Both the position numbers and the translations under genes were made by a program. The notes beneath the pieces are model-generated. The model did no database searches. It was not told the origin of the DNA and was given only the letters and a program-made list of their open reading frames with translations. A DNA stretch of 64,000 nucleotides from Vibrio sp. 05-20-BW147 (GTDB lineage Bacteria; Pseudomonadota; Gammaproteobacteria; Enterobacterales; Vibrionaceae): contig NZ_SZTO01000018.1 in assembly GCF_013369385.1 (NCBI RefSeq), positions 1 to 64,000 on the forward strand, given 5' to 3'. Positions 16,862 to 25,630 of this stretch are shown piece after piece; position 1 is the first letter of the stretch; every line of letters starts with the position of its first letter.

Positions 16862-17655
16862 AAAATGGCTTTTCCTTTGTCACTCTGTTGAGTGGAATTG
16901 TGGCGTCTGCATTGGCTCTTTCACCTAGCGCTGTAGCTAGTTCACAAGAGAGCAATATTCAGCAACCCACTCAAGTGGTATTGCTCAATCACGATTTACA
17001 ACTCAACTACCCACAACAGGTTCGTCTTGAGCAAGTGCTCTTGGATGCCAAGCAGCAAAATCGCCAACAAAATGGCTCGTCGAATGCACAAGCATTGAGT
17101 TTTCATGAAGGCTTCCAGCTGTTTAATCTCAACAAACAAGCCGAGGCGGATGCACTGCTACTGCACGTTCGCCAGCAACTTATTGAACTCGCTAAAGTTG
17201 AAGATTATCGCCAGGCCAGCCAGCTTTTACTAACGCTACTGGAAAAGCATCAATACGGTTATCGCGAAAACATTAATTTGGATATTGATGCGGTTCGTTT
17301 GAAAGCGGATCTCAACCCTGCCCTACCGGGTCACTATGCCTTGAAACAAGCCTCACGCGAGAACAAGGTGCTTTTATTAGGATTGATTGACCCGAAAACA
17401 GTGCCTTTTTCTGCAGATCTCGACGTAGCAGATTACATTGCCACCAGCACATTGAATAACAATGGCAATAAAAGCGAGGCATGGGTGATCGCGCCAAATG
17501 GCAACAGTAGCAAAGTGGGTTATAGCTACTGGAATAATCAGCATATGCCCGTGCTACCTGGCTCTACGATTTTCATTGGCTTTAACTCCAGTAATAATGA
17601 GCTTCAGGCGCTAGAGAGCGACATCGTCAAACTATTAGGGATGATCAAAGGTTAA
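16858..17655 (+). CDS. GfcC/YjbG-like periplasmic capsule protein
   Basis: This 265-residue exported protein has a signal peptide (cleavage after about AVAS). The SLBB-like beta-grasp region and the C-terminal block (AWVIAPNGNSSKVGYSYWNN, PGSTIFIGFNSS) match GfcC/YjbG. The E. coli GfcC structure resembles Wza domains, so a role in polysaccharide export near the outer membrane is expected. It starts inside the gfcB stop and ends 2 bp before gfcD. Confidence 0.85.
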   Translation: MKNGFSFVTLLSGIVASALALSPSAVASSQESNIQQPTQVVLLNHDLQLNYPQQVRLEQVLLDAKQQNRQQNGSSNAQALSFHEGFQLFNLNKQAEADALLLHVRQQLIELAKVEDYRQASQLLLTLLEKHQYGYRENINLDIDAVRLKADLNPALPGHYALKQASRENKVLLLGLIDPKTVPFSADLDVADYIATSTLNNNGNKSEAWVIAPNGNSSKVGYSYWNNQHMPVLPGSTIFIGFNSSNNELQALESDIVKLLGMIKG

Positions 17656-17657
17656 TT

Positions 17658-19907
17658 ATGACGTACTTCAATTCCTCATCAGAAATCCCAAGCGTTGGCT
17701 TTCGCTCTCAAATTTCCGCCGTTTGTCTTGGCGTGCTCTCCGCGCTTGCAGGCGTAACTTCTTTGCATTCACAAGCCTCTGAGCTTGAAACCGTGACACT
17801 TCGCCCCTCACAAACTGATTTTGGTGGCGTGGGTTTAATGCAAATGCCGTCTGGCCGTATGGCAAAAGAAGGTGAATTCAACTTTGGTGTTAACCTCAAC
17901 GACGACTATCACCATTATTACACCTCGCTGCAGTTGTTTGATTGGTTTGAAACCACCATTCGTTACACGCGCGTGCCAGATATGCTGTTTAACCCGAACC
18001 CAGATTACAGCGGCGATAATCTCTATACCGATAAAGGTATTGATTTCAAAATACGCCTTTGGCAAGAGAGCTACTGGTTACCTGAAACCTCAATTGGCAT
18101 TCGAGATTTTGGCGGGACAGGTTTATTTGATGGCGAGTTTATTGCCGCGACCAAACGGTTTGGTCCTATCGACTTTACCCTAGGTATGGGATGGGGTTAT
18201 ATCGGCCAAAGTGGCAATTTCACCAACCCATTTTGTAAAGCTAGCGACAAGTTTTGTGAAAGGCCAAGTGATTTCAAAGGCTCAGGTGGCAGCGTTGATT
18301 TTGAGCGCTGGTTTAAAGGCCCTGCTGCCCTCTACGGCGGCATTGAATATCAAACACCGTATCAACCACTGCGCTTGAAAGTGGAATACGATGCCAACGA
18401 TTACAGCCAAGATTTCCCTTATGTCCGTGGTGGTAAACCGATGCCACAACATACCCCTTGGAACTTTGGCGTACTCTATCAACTTGGGGATTGGGGCGAT
18501 GCTAAGTTAAGTTATCAACGTGGCGATACACTGACATTTGGTTTTAATCTCTACACCAATTTTGATGATCTCAAAGCCGTTTGGCGAGATGAACCAAAGC
18601 AAGCCGTTACGGGAAGACCAAGCGAAGGCAATACCGATTGGCAAGCAGTCGCCCAGCAACTAGACAGCAACGCGGGTTATCAGCAAAGCACCTTGTATGA
18701 ACAAGGCGATGCTTTGGTGGTTGCGGGTGAGCAGGTTAAATACCGTGATAGAAAAGAAGCGCAAGATCGCGCCGCCGCGATTTTAGCCAATAACGCACCA
18801 GACTACATCACTACCTATAAGATTGTTGAAACGCGCAATGGCGTGGACTTAACACAAACCGAGTTTGATGCAGAAGCTTATAAACAAGCGGCGACGTATC
18901 AATACCTTGGTGCCAATAGCCGTGAGCTAGGCAGTACCAGCGAGCCCGATTACCGTGAAAACGCAAAACCATTAACGACATATCACGAGCGCTGGAACGC
19001 AGGTATTTCTCCTGTGTTGGCGCAATCATTGGGTGGCCCTGAAGCGTTCTACTTGTTCCACCTTGGTTTTAATACCGAAGCGAACTATTGGCTAACCAAC
19101 AACATCGAAGCGAGCGGTTCTATCTACGTCAACCTTGCCGATAACTACGACAAGTTCAACTACGTAGAGAAAGACCCTCATATTTCGAACTTCGCTGTGC
19201 CGCGCGTGCGAACGATGTTCCGCTCATACGTGAGCGATAACCCTGTTCGTCTAAACCATATGCAGCTCACTTGGTTTGCTCAACCTACGCAGCAAGTCTA
19301 TACCCAAATGTACGGCGGTTATTTGGAAACCATGTTTGCTGGTGTAGGTGGTGAAGTGCTTTACCGTCCATTAGGTAAAAACTGGGCTTTGGGCTTGGAT
19401 GCGAACTTAATCTCACAGCGTGACCCAGATAGCTGGTTTGCTACCTTTGATGAGCCGTTTGTTTATTACGATGGCTACGACGCCTCTAACTGCAAACCAA
19501 ACGATGTTGGCTGCCAAGCTTACGTGCTTGATAAAGGCACAACGGGTCAACTTTCGGCTTACTACATGCCTCAGTGGTCTTTGTTGGAGAACACGTTGTT
19601 TAAAGTCAGCGCGGGTAAGTTCTTGGGCGGCGACAACGGGGTACGCGTCGATTTCTCCAAACAGTTTAAATCCGGCATGATTGTTGGTGCATTTGCGACC
19701 GTGACGGACCTGACAACTGAGGAATATGGCGAAGGCAGTTACAACAAAGGCTTCTATATTTCGATTCCATTTGATGCGATGACAATCAAACCAAGCACGG
19801 CGCGTGGTGTTTTTGCTTGGCAACCCATCACGCGAGATGGCGGTCAAACACTGAGTCGCAAGTACGAGCTATTTGAAGTGACCAACGCGAGAAGCCGTTG
19901 GTATTAA
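17658..19907 (+). CDS. GfcD/YjbH-like outer-membrane beta-barrel protein
   Basis: This 749-residue protein has an N-terminal signal, then the YjbH pattern FGGVGLMQMPSGRMAKEGEF and alternating aromatic beta strands along its length. The region at ~460-700 (YWLTNNIEASGSIYVNL, LTWFAQPTQQVYTQMYGGYLETMFAGVGGEVLYRPL, GVFAWQPITRDGG) matches the barrel half of GfcD/YjbH, which forms a large outer-membrane exopolysaccharide channel. E. coli YjbH is about 700 residues. It closes the gfc operon and is followed by a 7-bp repeat array. Confidence 0.9.
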   Translation: MTYFNSSSEIPSVGFRSQISAVCLGVLSALAGVTSLHSQASELETVTLRPSQTDFGGVGLMQMPSGRMAKEGEFNFGVNLNDDYHHYYTSLQLFDWFETTIRYTRVPDMLFNPNPDYSGDNLYTDKGIDFKIRLWQESYWLPETSIGIRDFGGTGLFDGEFIAATKRFGPIDFTLGMGWGYIGQSGNFTNPFCKASDKFCERPSDFKGSGGSVDFERWFKGPAALYGGIEYQTPYQPLRLKVEYDANDYSQDFPYVRGGKPMPQHTPWNFGVLYQLGDWGDAKLSYQRGDTLTFGFNLYTNFDDLKAVWRDEPKQAVTGRPSEGNTDWQAVAQQLDSNAGYQQSTLYEQGDALVVAGEQVKYRDRKEAQDRAAAILANNAPDYITTYKIVETRNGVDLTQTEFDAEAYKQAATYQYLGANSRELGSTSEPDYRENAKPLTTYHERWNAGISPVLAQSLGGPEAFYLFHLGFNTEANYWLTNNIEASGSIYVNLADNYDKFNYVEKDPHISNFAVPRVRTMFRSYVSDNPVRLNHMQLTWFAQPTQQVYTQMYGGYLETMFAGVGGEVLYRPLGKNWALGLDANLISQRDPDSWFATFDEPFVYYDGYDASNCKPNDVGCQAYVLDKGTTGQLSAYYMPQWSLLENTLFKVSAGKFLGGDNGVRVDFSKQFKSGMIVGAFATVTDLTTEEYGEGSYNKGFYISIPFDAMTIKPSTARGVFAWQPITRDGGQTLSRKYELFEVTNARSRWY

Positions 19908-19914
19908 GATAAAA

Positions 19915-20033
19915 GGGTCTAGGGTCTAGGGTCTAGGGTCTAGGGTCTAGGGTCTAGGGTCTAGGGTCTAGGGTCTAGGGTCTAGGGTCTAGGGTCTAGG
20001 GTCTAGGGTCTAGGGTCTAGGGTCTAGGGTCTA
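19915..20033 (+). repeat. Array of 17 perfect heptamers (GGGTCTA)
   Basis: Seventeen uninterrupted copies of GGGTCTA fill 119 bp right after the gfcD stop. The regular GGG spacing allows G-quadruplex formation on this strand. Copy number should vary between isolates. Confidence 0.97.
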
Positions 20034-20188
20034 GTTTTCATATTTCTTCCCTCTAGGCAACTGAATTCTCATCTGATTGGGAGTTCAGTTGGCCTCACAC
20101 CAAGGACCCAGGTTAAGACCTAGTTCTAGCGCCCCCCCCATTTTCCTGATAAAATTTGCCAGCATTTTTAACCTTAGGTGGAAGATTT
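20034..20188. promoter_or_regulatory. hldD upstream region with hairpin and C8 tract
   Basis: The interval holds an imperfect hairpin (CAACTGAA near 20,060 with TTCAGTTG near 20,090), then a run of eight C at 20132-20139 and an AT-rich TGATAAAAT at about 20147-20155 that could be a -10 box. AGGTGGAAG just before the hldD ATG is the ribosome site. The promoter is weakly supported. Confidence 0.35.
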
Positions 20189-21136
20189 ATGATCATCGTC
20201 ACTGGCGGTGCTGGCATGATTGGCAGCAACATTGTTAAAGCCCTAAACGAGATTGGTATCAATGACATTCTGGTGGTGGACAACCTAAAGAACGGTAAAA
20301 AGTTCAAGAACTTGGTCGATCTCGACATCACAGACTACATGGATCGCGATGATTTTCTCACTCAGATTATGGCTGGAGATAACTTTGGCCCAATCGAAGC
20401 GGTCTTCCACGAAGGTGCTTGCTCTGCTACCACAGAGTGGGATGGCAAGTACATGATGCTCAACAACTACGAGTATTCAAAAGAGCTGTTACATTACTGC
20501 TTGGATCGCGACATCCCATTCCTTTACGCTTCATCTGCCGCCACTTACGGTGAAACCGCGGTATTTAAAGAAGAGCGTGAATACGAAGGTGCGTTGAATG
20601 TTTACGGTTATTCAAAGCAACAGTTTGACAACTATGTCCGCCGTTTGTGGAAAGATGCGGAAGAACATGGTGAGACGCTATCACAAATCACAGGCTTCCG
20701 TTACTTCAACGTTTATGGCCCTCGTGAACAGCACAAAGGCAGCATGGCATCAGTTGCTTTCCACCTTAACAACCAAATCCTTGCGGGTGAAAATCCAAAG
20801 CTGTTTGCCGGTAGCGAGCATTTTAAGCGCGATTTCATCTACGTGGGTGATGTGTGTAAAGTCAACTTGTGGTTTATGCAACACGGCGTGTCAGGCATAT
20901 TCAACTGTGGTACAGGCAACGCGGAATCTTTTGAAGAAGTGGCCAATGCCGTAATCAAACATCATGGTAAAGGGCAGATTGAAACCATCCCATTCCCTGA
21001 ACATTTGAAAGGCGCGTATCAAGAGTTTACTCAGGCCGATCTCACAAAACTGCGCGCCGCTGGGTGTGATGTTGAGTTTAAGACTGTCGCTGAAGGCGTG
21101 GCAGAGTATCTGTCGGTTTTAGATCCTAGGATCTAG
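20189..21136 (+). CDS. hldD: ADP-L-glycero-D-manno-heptose 6-epimerase
   Basis: This 315-residue extended SDR converts ADP-D-glycero- to ADP-L-glycero-D-manno-heptose, the donor for the LPS inner core. Motifs: [70 protein letters not shown] (catalytic Tyr/Lys), [11 protein letters not shown] and [14 protein letters not shown]. The start is the ATG at 20189 with a good AGGTGG site. The last codons (DPRI, stop) lie inside a CTAG palindrome, so a repeat has shaped the C-terminus. Confidence 0.96.
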   Translation: MIIVTGGAGMIGSNIVKALNEIGINDILVVDNLKNGKKFKNLVDLDITDYMDRDDFLTQIMAGDNFGPIEAVFHEGACSATTEWDGKYMMLNNYEYSKELLHYCLDRDIPFLYASSAATYGETAVFKEEREYEGALNVYGYSKQQFDNYVRRLWKDAEEHGETLSQITGFRYFNVYGPREQHKGSMASVAFHLNNQILAGENPKLFAGSEHFKRDFIYVGDVCKVNLWFMQHGVSGIFNCGTGNAESFEEVANAVIKHHGKGQIETIPFPEHLKGAYQEFTQADLTKLRAAGCDVEFKTVAEGVAEYLSVLDPRI

Positions 21137-21158
21137 GACCTGCTCTTCCCTAGGATCT
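21121..21158. repeat. CTAG palindromic element overlapping the hldD stop
   Basis: AGATCCTAGG (21121-21130) and CCTAGGATCT (21149-21158) are perfect inverted repeats. Between them lies GACCTGCTCTTC, which is also present in the wzb-flanking repeats. The hldD stop codon is inside the element. Confidence 0.85.
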
Positions 21159-21174
21159 GCTCTAAAAAATTAGT

Positions 21175-22167
21175 ATGAAAACTGAACGTAACGATTTCGA
21201 TCCCAAAGCGTACAACCCCACCTTTCAGTGGGGTTTTCTTGCTCCTAAGCATTGGGGAACTTGGTTAGGTTTACTGATCGGCATTCCACTCGCTTTACTG
21301 CCAATACGATTGCAACGATGGATGGTCAGCAAAATCATCAACTGGCTAGCCAACAAACCACCACGCACTGTGCATAATATCTGGACCAATCTGACGTTAT
21401 GTTTCCCCGAAAAAAATGACGCAGAAAAAGAAGCGATTTTACGCGATTGTTTGACCACCGCAGGCGTTTTCCTGTTCAACTTCCCGCTTATCACCCTATT
21501 TGGTCAACGCTACCTTGAAAGACGTTGCGATATTGAAGGCTTAGAGCATCTTGAAGCGGTGAGACAACAAGGCGATAACGTCATTTTGCTCACGCCACAT
21601 ACTTGGGCCATTGATGTCCTTCCCATATTACTTGCCGCGAAAGGCAGCCCCGTCGTGGCGATGGTCAAACAGCAAAAAAATCCGGTCGGTGACTGGTTGA
21701 TGCACAGGCAACGCATTCAGTTTGGCGGCCGCATTTACGAGCGCAGCGCGGGCATCAAACCCTATATGAAATCGATTCGTGAAGGGTACATTGGCTACTA
21801 TCTGCCCGATCAAGATCATGGTCGTGAACAGAGTCTGTTTGTCGATTTTTTCGCAACCCAAAAAGCAACCCTGCCGGGCTTGGGTAAACTGGCCAAAGTG
21901 AGCAAGGCGAAAGTACTGTCAAGTTTTACTCGCTTCAACACAGAGACTGGACGCTACGAAGTACGCATTTTTCCCGCTTGGGAAAACTTCCCATCAGAGA
22001 ATGAACACTCCGATGCAAGACAAATGAACGCTTTTATTGAACAACAGATCGCACAATACCCAGCACAATACATGTGGACTTTCCAACTACTGCGCACTCG
22101 GCCCGATCCTGAAGAACAAAGCCCCTACTACGATGAACAGCTAAAAAAACCAACGGCAAAATCATGA
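21175..22167 (+). CDS. lpxM: Lipid A late acyltransferase, LpxM/MsbB type
   Basis: This 330-residue HtrB/MsbB-family inner-membrane enzyme adds a secondary acyl chain to Kdo-lipid A. It has one N-terminal membrane helix (~25-45) and the catalytic HTWAID (HX4D) at about residue 141; later blocks are GYYLPDQDHGREQSLFVDFFA and PAQYMWTFQLLRTRP. The HX4D form and length match LpxM better than LpxL. A second paralogue is at 59457. It is 38 bp after hldD and overlaps the waaF start by ATGA. Confidence 0.85.
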   Translation: MKTERNDFDPKAYNPTFQWGFLAPKHWGTWLGLLIGIPLALLPIRLQRWMVSKIINWLANKPPRTVHNIWTNLTLCFPEKNDAEKEAILRDCLTTAGVFLFNFPLITLFGQRYLERRCDIEGLEHLEAVRQQGDNVILLTPHTWAIDVLPILLAAKGSPVVAMVKQQKNPVGDWLMHRQRIQFGGRIYERSAGIKPYMKSIREGYIGYYLPDQDHGREQSLFVDFFATQKATLPGLGKLAKVSKAKVLSSFTRFNTETGRYEVRIFPAWENFPSENEHSDARQMNAFIEQQIAQYPAQYMWTFQLLRTRPDPEEQSPYYDEQLKKPTAKS

Positions 22168-23189
22168 AAAAGATTCTAATCATTGGCCCTTCATGGGTTG
22201 GCGATATGGTGATGTCGCAATCGCTCTACACCACGCTAAAACAGCAACACCCAGATGCACTCATCGATGTGATTGCCCCAGGTTGGTGTAAGCCTATCTT
22301 AGAACGTATGCCGGAAGTTAACCGAGCGATTGAAATGCCTCTTGGACATGGCGAGTTCAATCTATTAGGTCGCCGAGAAATTGGCAAATCCCTCAGAGAG
22401 TTTGGTTATGACCACGCTTACGTTTTACCGAATTCTGCCAAATCAGCCCTAATCCCTTGGTTTGCTAATATTCCAAAACGCACAGGGTGGCGAGGCGAAA
22501 TGCGCTATGGGCTGCTTAATGATTTGCGCCCCAACAAAAAGGCCTTTCAGTATATGGTGGAACGTTATGTTGCATTAGCGCACCCTCGCGAGCAGATGAC
22601 AGATTCCTCTTCTTTGGGTGGCTTGGAAACCTTGCCTCGGCCAAAACTCACGATTGATACCGCCGCTCAGCGACAAACACTGAACAAGTTTGAGCTATCA
22701 ACCGCATCAAAAGTGATCGGACTCTGCCCAGGCGCGGAATTTGGCCCTGCGAAAAAATGGCCAGAAAGCCACTACGCAGAGGTCGCGCATGCGATGTGCC
22801 AACAAGGCCACCAAGTCTGGCTATTTGGTTCACAGAAAGATCTCGATACCTGCAACAACATCAAGCACGGTGTTCCCCACGAGTTCCATTCTCAAATCCA
22901 TGTTCTCGCGGGCCAAACCAGCTTAATTGAAGCAGTAGACCTGCTTGGCGCTTGCCATACTGTTGTTAGTAATGATTCTGGCTTGATGCATGTCGCGGCG
23001 GCCGTGGGCTGTAACGTTGTGGCTGTGTATGGCTCAACCTCACCCAAATATACCCCACCACTGGCGGAAAAAGTCGAAATCGTACACACCGATATTGAGT
23101 GTCGTCCATGTTTTAAGCGTGAGTGTCCAAGAGGACACTTGAAGTGCCTAAAAGAGTTAAAGAGTATCGAGGTCATTCGCAAGTGCTAG
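22164..23189 (+). CDS. waaF: ADP-heptose:LPS heptosyltransferase II
   Basis: This 341-residue GT9 (GT-B) enzyme adds the second heptose to the LPS inner core. Motifs: ILIIGPSWVGDMVMSQSL at the N-terminus, HAYVLPNSAKSALIPWFA, GLCPGAEFGPAKKWPESHYAEVA, VSNDSGLMHVAAAVGCNVVAVYGSTSPKYTPPL, and a C-terminal Cys-rich ECRPCFKRECPRGHLKCL typical of WaaF. It is in the hldD-lpxM-waaF-waaL-waaA operon. Confidence 0.95.
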   Translation: MKKILIIGPSWVGDMVMSQSLYTTLKQQHPDALIDVIAPGWCKPILERMPEVNRAIEMPLGHGEFNLLGRREIGKSLREFGYDHAYVLPNSAKSALIPWFANIPKRTGWRGEMRYGLLNDLRPNKKAFQYMVERYVALAHPREQMTDSSSLGGLETLPRPKLTIDTAAQRQTLNKFELSTASKVIGLCPGAEFGPAKKWPESHYAEVAHAMCQQGHQVWLFGSQKDLDTCNNIKHGVPHEFHSQIHVLAGQTSLIEAVDLLGACHTVVSNDSGLMHVAAAVGCNVVAVYGSTSPKYTPPLAEKVEIVHTDIECRPCFKRECPRGHLKCLKELKSIEVIRKC

Positions 23190-24367
23190 AGCGATTAAAC
23201 TTAAAAAATGCACACCTACTGTTGGTGCTATTTTGTTTCACTGGTTTATTTCTTGCCGTGGACTCCTATAACCATATCACTTTGCTGATTGTTGGCTGTA
23301 TCTTGGCTAACATCATACAAAAAAAGAGCGCAAAAATAGATATAAATGAAACCACCTTAGTGTTTGGTTTTTCTTTGCTAACCGCGATAGCCATTAAGCA
23401 CTTTTATGGTTATAGTTCGAGCTCTTTGAGAATTATTGCTCTATTTTTTCTTTTGAGCCTATTTTTACCTAAAGCAACAATTTCTAAACACGCTTTGTCG
23501 ACTATTATTGTCATTGCTTCAATTAGCACAGTTTCCTATAGTCTTTTTCAGTATTTTATATTAGACAAAGGTCGCTATTGGGATATTAACCCAATTCTAC
23601 ATGGCACATTCACATCTACTATGGTTTGCCTATGTTTGTTCTTCTGTTTAACCGCCTCAAAAAAAAAGGAACAGTGGCTTTATTTTGGCGCAGGAACTTT
23701 ATTTGCGTTCAGTCTAAACCTCTCAGAGTCCCGAGGCCCATTGCTCAGCATGCTAATAACCGGCCTTTGCATCGTGATATTCCTCTGCTTTTCCAAACGC
23801 TGTAAACACAAACAAGCAATCATCGTGTTTGTTACTTTTCTAATTTTTAGTACAGCAAACTCGCAATTGTTACAAAGGGTTTTTTATAAATCTGAAATGT
23901 TGCAAACGTCAAGTTTGGCATCATCTACTTCAGGAGCAGAAAAAAACGTTCAAGCCCGATTCGACATGTGGAAACAGGGAGTCTTGCTATTACAGGAACA
24001 GTTCCCAAACGGATATGGGAATGAGACGACTTCCTTGATGAACAACATGCTAGATGAAAAAGGAATCAGCTATTTTAATGGTGTTAACTTTCAGCACTTT
24101 CACAATCAATACATAGACTACTCTGTTCGATATGGCTTTTTGGGTATCATCTTTGTCATTTTATTATTTAGTTTCCCGTTTTACTTCGCTCTTAAACATA
24201 GAACTGACAACACTTACATTTTAGCTATAGCATCTCTAGTATATGCAATAAATTCATTAACTGATGTTCCTTTATCACACAAGCCTACTTTGGCATTTTT
24301 CTTGTTTATGTTTATTGTCGCCATTTGGTATCAGCCATCAGAAAATAAGCAAAGTCATATTGGTTAG
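23183..24367 (+). CDS. waaL: O-antigen ligase family protein (WaaL/Wzy_C)
   Basis: This hydrophobic protein with about 11-12 membrane segments and a large periplasmic loop (~residues 250-320) matches the O-antigen ligase/polymerase superfamily. The block LNLSESRGPLLSMLI (Arg in the loop) and FHNQYIDYSVRYGFLG (His) are characteristic. It would attach polymer or single sugars to lipid A-core in the periplasm. I prefer the GTG at 23183 (394 aa), which has GAGG 10 nt upstream and overlaps the waaF stop by 7 bp. An ATG at 23123 would overlap waaF by 67 bp. Ligase versus polymerase is decided mainly by its place among waa genes. Confidence 0.8.
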   Translation: MLERLNLKNAHLLLVLFCFTGLFLAVDSYNHITLLIVGCILANIIQKKSAKIDINETTLVFGFSLLTAIAIKHFYGYSSSSLRIIALFFLLSLFLPKATISKHALSTIIVIASISTVSYSLFQYFILDKGRYWDINPILHGTFTSTMVCLCLFFCLTASKKKEQWLYFGAGTLFAFSLNLSESRGPLLSMLITGLCIVIFLCFSKRCKHKQAIIVFVTFLIFSTANSQLLQRVFYKSEMLQTSSLASSTSGAEKNVQARFDMWKQGVLLLQEQFPNGYGNETTSLMNNMLDEKGISYFNGVNFQHFHNQYIDYSVRYGFLGIIFVILLFSFPFYFALKHRTDNTYILAIASLVYAINSLTDVPLSHKPTLAFFLFMFIVAIWYQPSENKQSHIG

Positions 24368-24370
24368 AGC

Positions 24371-25627
24371 ATGATTATTATTTATAGATTACTACTGGCA
24401 CTATTGCTCCCGGCAATAATAGTGATTTATCTGCGAGAAGCCTTAAAAAATCAGCGCAGAATGTATCGCTTCGGAGAGTACTTTGGCATCACCCCCAAAA
24501 CAACCCCGAATACTCGCCCATTGTGGATTCACGCCGTATCGGTCGGGGAAAGTCTTGCCGCTATACCTTTGATTAAAGCTATTAAAGCGCAAACGCCAGA
24601 ACAGCTGATTGTCGTCACCACCACCACCAGTACTGGCGCTGAGCAAATCGAAAAATTGGGCGAGTTAGTCGAACATCGTTACATGCCTATCGATTTCTCT
24701 TTTGCGGTTCGCAGTTTTATCCGAACAATAAATCCAGCCAAGATGTTGATTATTGAAACAGAGCTGTGGCCAAACACACTCACTACCGTGCGGGAAGCCA
24801 ATATCCCGATAATCGTGGTGAATGCTCGTTTATCAGAAAAATCTCAGCGAAACTACGCAAAAGTTCAGCCGTTGTTTAACCGAATTCACCCTTGTTTTAG
24901 TAAAGTGTTGTGTCAATCGCAGGTAGATGCAGATCGTTTTGCCAAACTTGGTGTTTCATCAGATAAGCTCGTTGTGACGGGTTCAATCAAATTTGATATC
25001 TCTATCTCCGATGAGATAAAACGCCAAGGTTCTGAACTACGCGCTCAGCTTGGCCAAAGCAGGCCTGTATGGATAGCCGCGAGCACCCACAAAGGTGAGG
25101 ATGAACAGGTACTAGATGCCCATAAACAAGTACTAGAAACACATCCAAATGCACTCTTGATATTGGTCCCCCGCCACCCTGAGCGTTTTGATTCAGTCTT
25201 CGAATTATGCCAAACGCAAGGCTTTGAAACAGAAAGACGTACACAAACAAACACGTTTGTCGACTCCGCCCAAGTTTATCTCGGTGACACCATGGGTGAG
25301 ATGTTGGTGTTACTTGGTGCCGCGGATGTCTGTTTTATGGGCGGAAGCTTGGTTGGAGACAAAGTCGGCGGGCATAATGTGTTAGAACCTGCAGCGTTGG
25401 GCATACCAGTCATTACCGGCCCAAGTTTCTTTAACTTTAAAGAAATCACCATGGAGTTACAGCAAGCCAATGGCATCATCATTAGTGAACATACTGATAT
25501 AGCTCAGAACGTAACGAGATTACTCTCAAGTCAGATTATGCGGAAAACCATCGCAGACTCGGCGATTGCCGTTGTGCTCCGAAATCAGGGCTCATTGAAT
25601 GCTACACTTCAAATCATTACGGATTAA
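24371..25627 (+). CDS. waaA: Kdo transferase (3-deoxy-D-manno-octulosonate transferase)
   Basis: This 418-residue GT30 enzyme transfers Kdo from CMP-Kdo to lipid IVA. It has an N-terminal membrane anchor and the catalytic region LWIHAVSVGESLAAIPLI, followed by IETELWPNTL, VVNARLSEKS, SIKFDI, RHPERFD and GGSLVGDKVGGHNVLEPAALGIPVITGP. It starts 3 bp after waaL. A Kdo kinase gene (kdkA) at 45637 suggests that, as in other vibrios, a single Kdo is added and then phosphorylated. Confidence 0.96.
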   Translation: MIIIYRLLLALLLPAIIVIYLREALKNQRRMYRFGEYFGITPKTTPNTRPLWIHAVSVGESLAAIPLIKAIKAQTPEQLIVVTTTTSTGAEQIEKLGELVEHRYMPIDFSFAVRSFIRTINPAKMLIIETELWPNTLTTVREANIPIIVVNARLSEKSQRNYAKVQPLFNRIHPCFSKVLCQSQVDADRFAKLGVSSDKLVVTGSIKFDISISDEIKRQGSELRAQLGQSRPVWIAASTHKGEDEQVLDAHKQVLETHPNALLILVPRHPERFDSVFELCQTQGFETERRTQTNTFVDSAQVYLGDTMGEMLVLLGAADVCFMGGSLVGDKVGGHNVLEPAALGIPVITGPSFFNFKEITMELQQANGIIISEHTDIAQNVTRLLSSQIMRKTIADSAIAVVLRNQGSLNATLQIITD

Positions 25628-25630
25628 TCT

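Noticed and set aside
19413..19847. 144-codon ORF antisense to gfcD
   Set aside because: Shadow inside a clearly coding beta-barrel gene; no family features.
19915..20033. CRISPR array or telomere-like contamination
   Set aside because: No spacers between units, and the 7-bp repeat is embedded between contiguous bacterial genes and repeated at three other intergenic sites.
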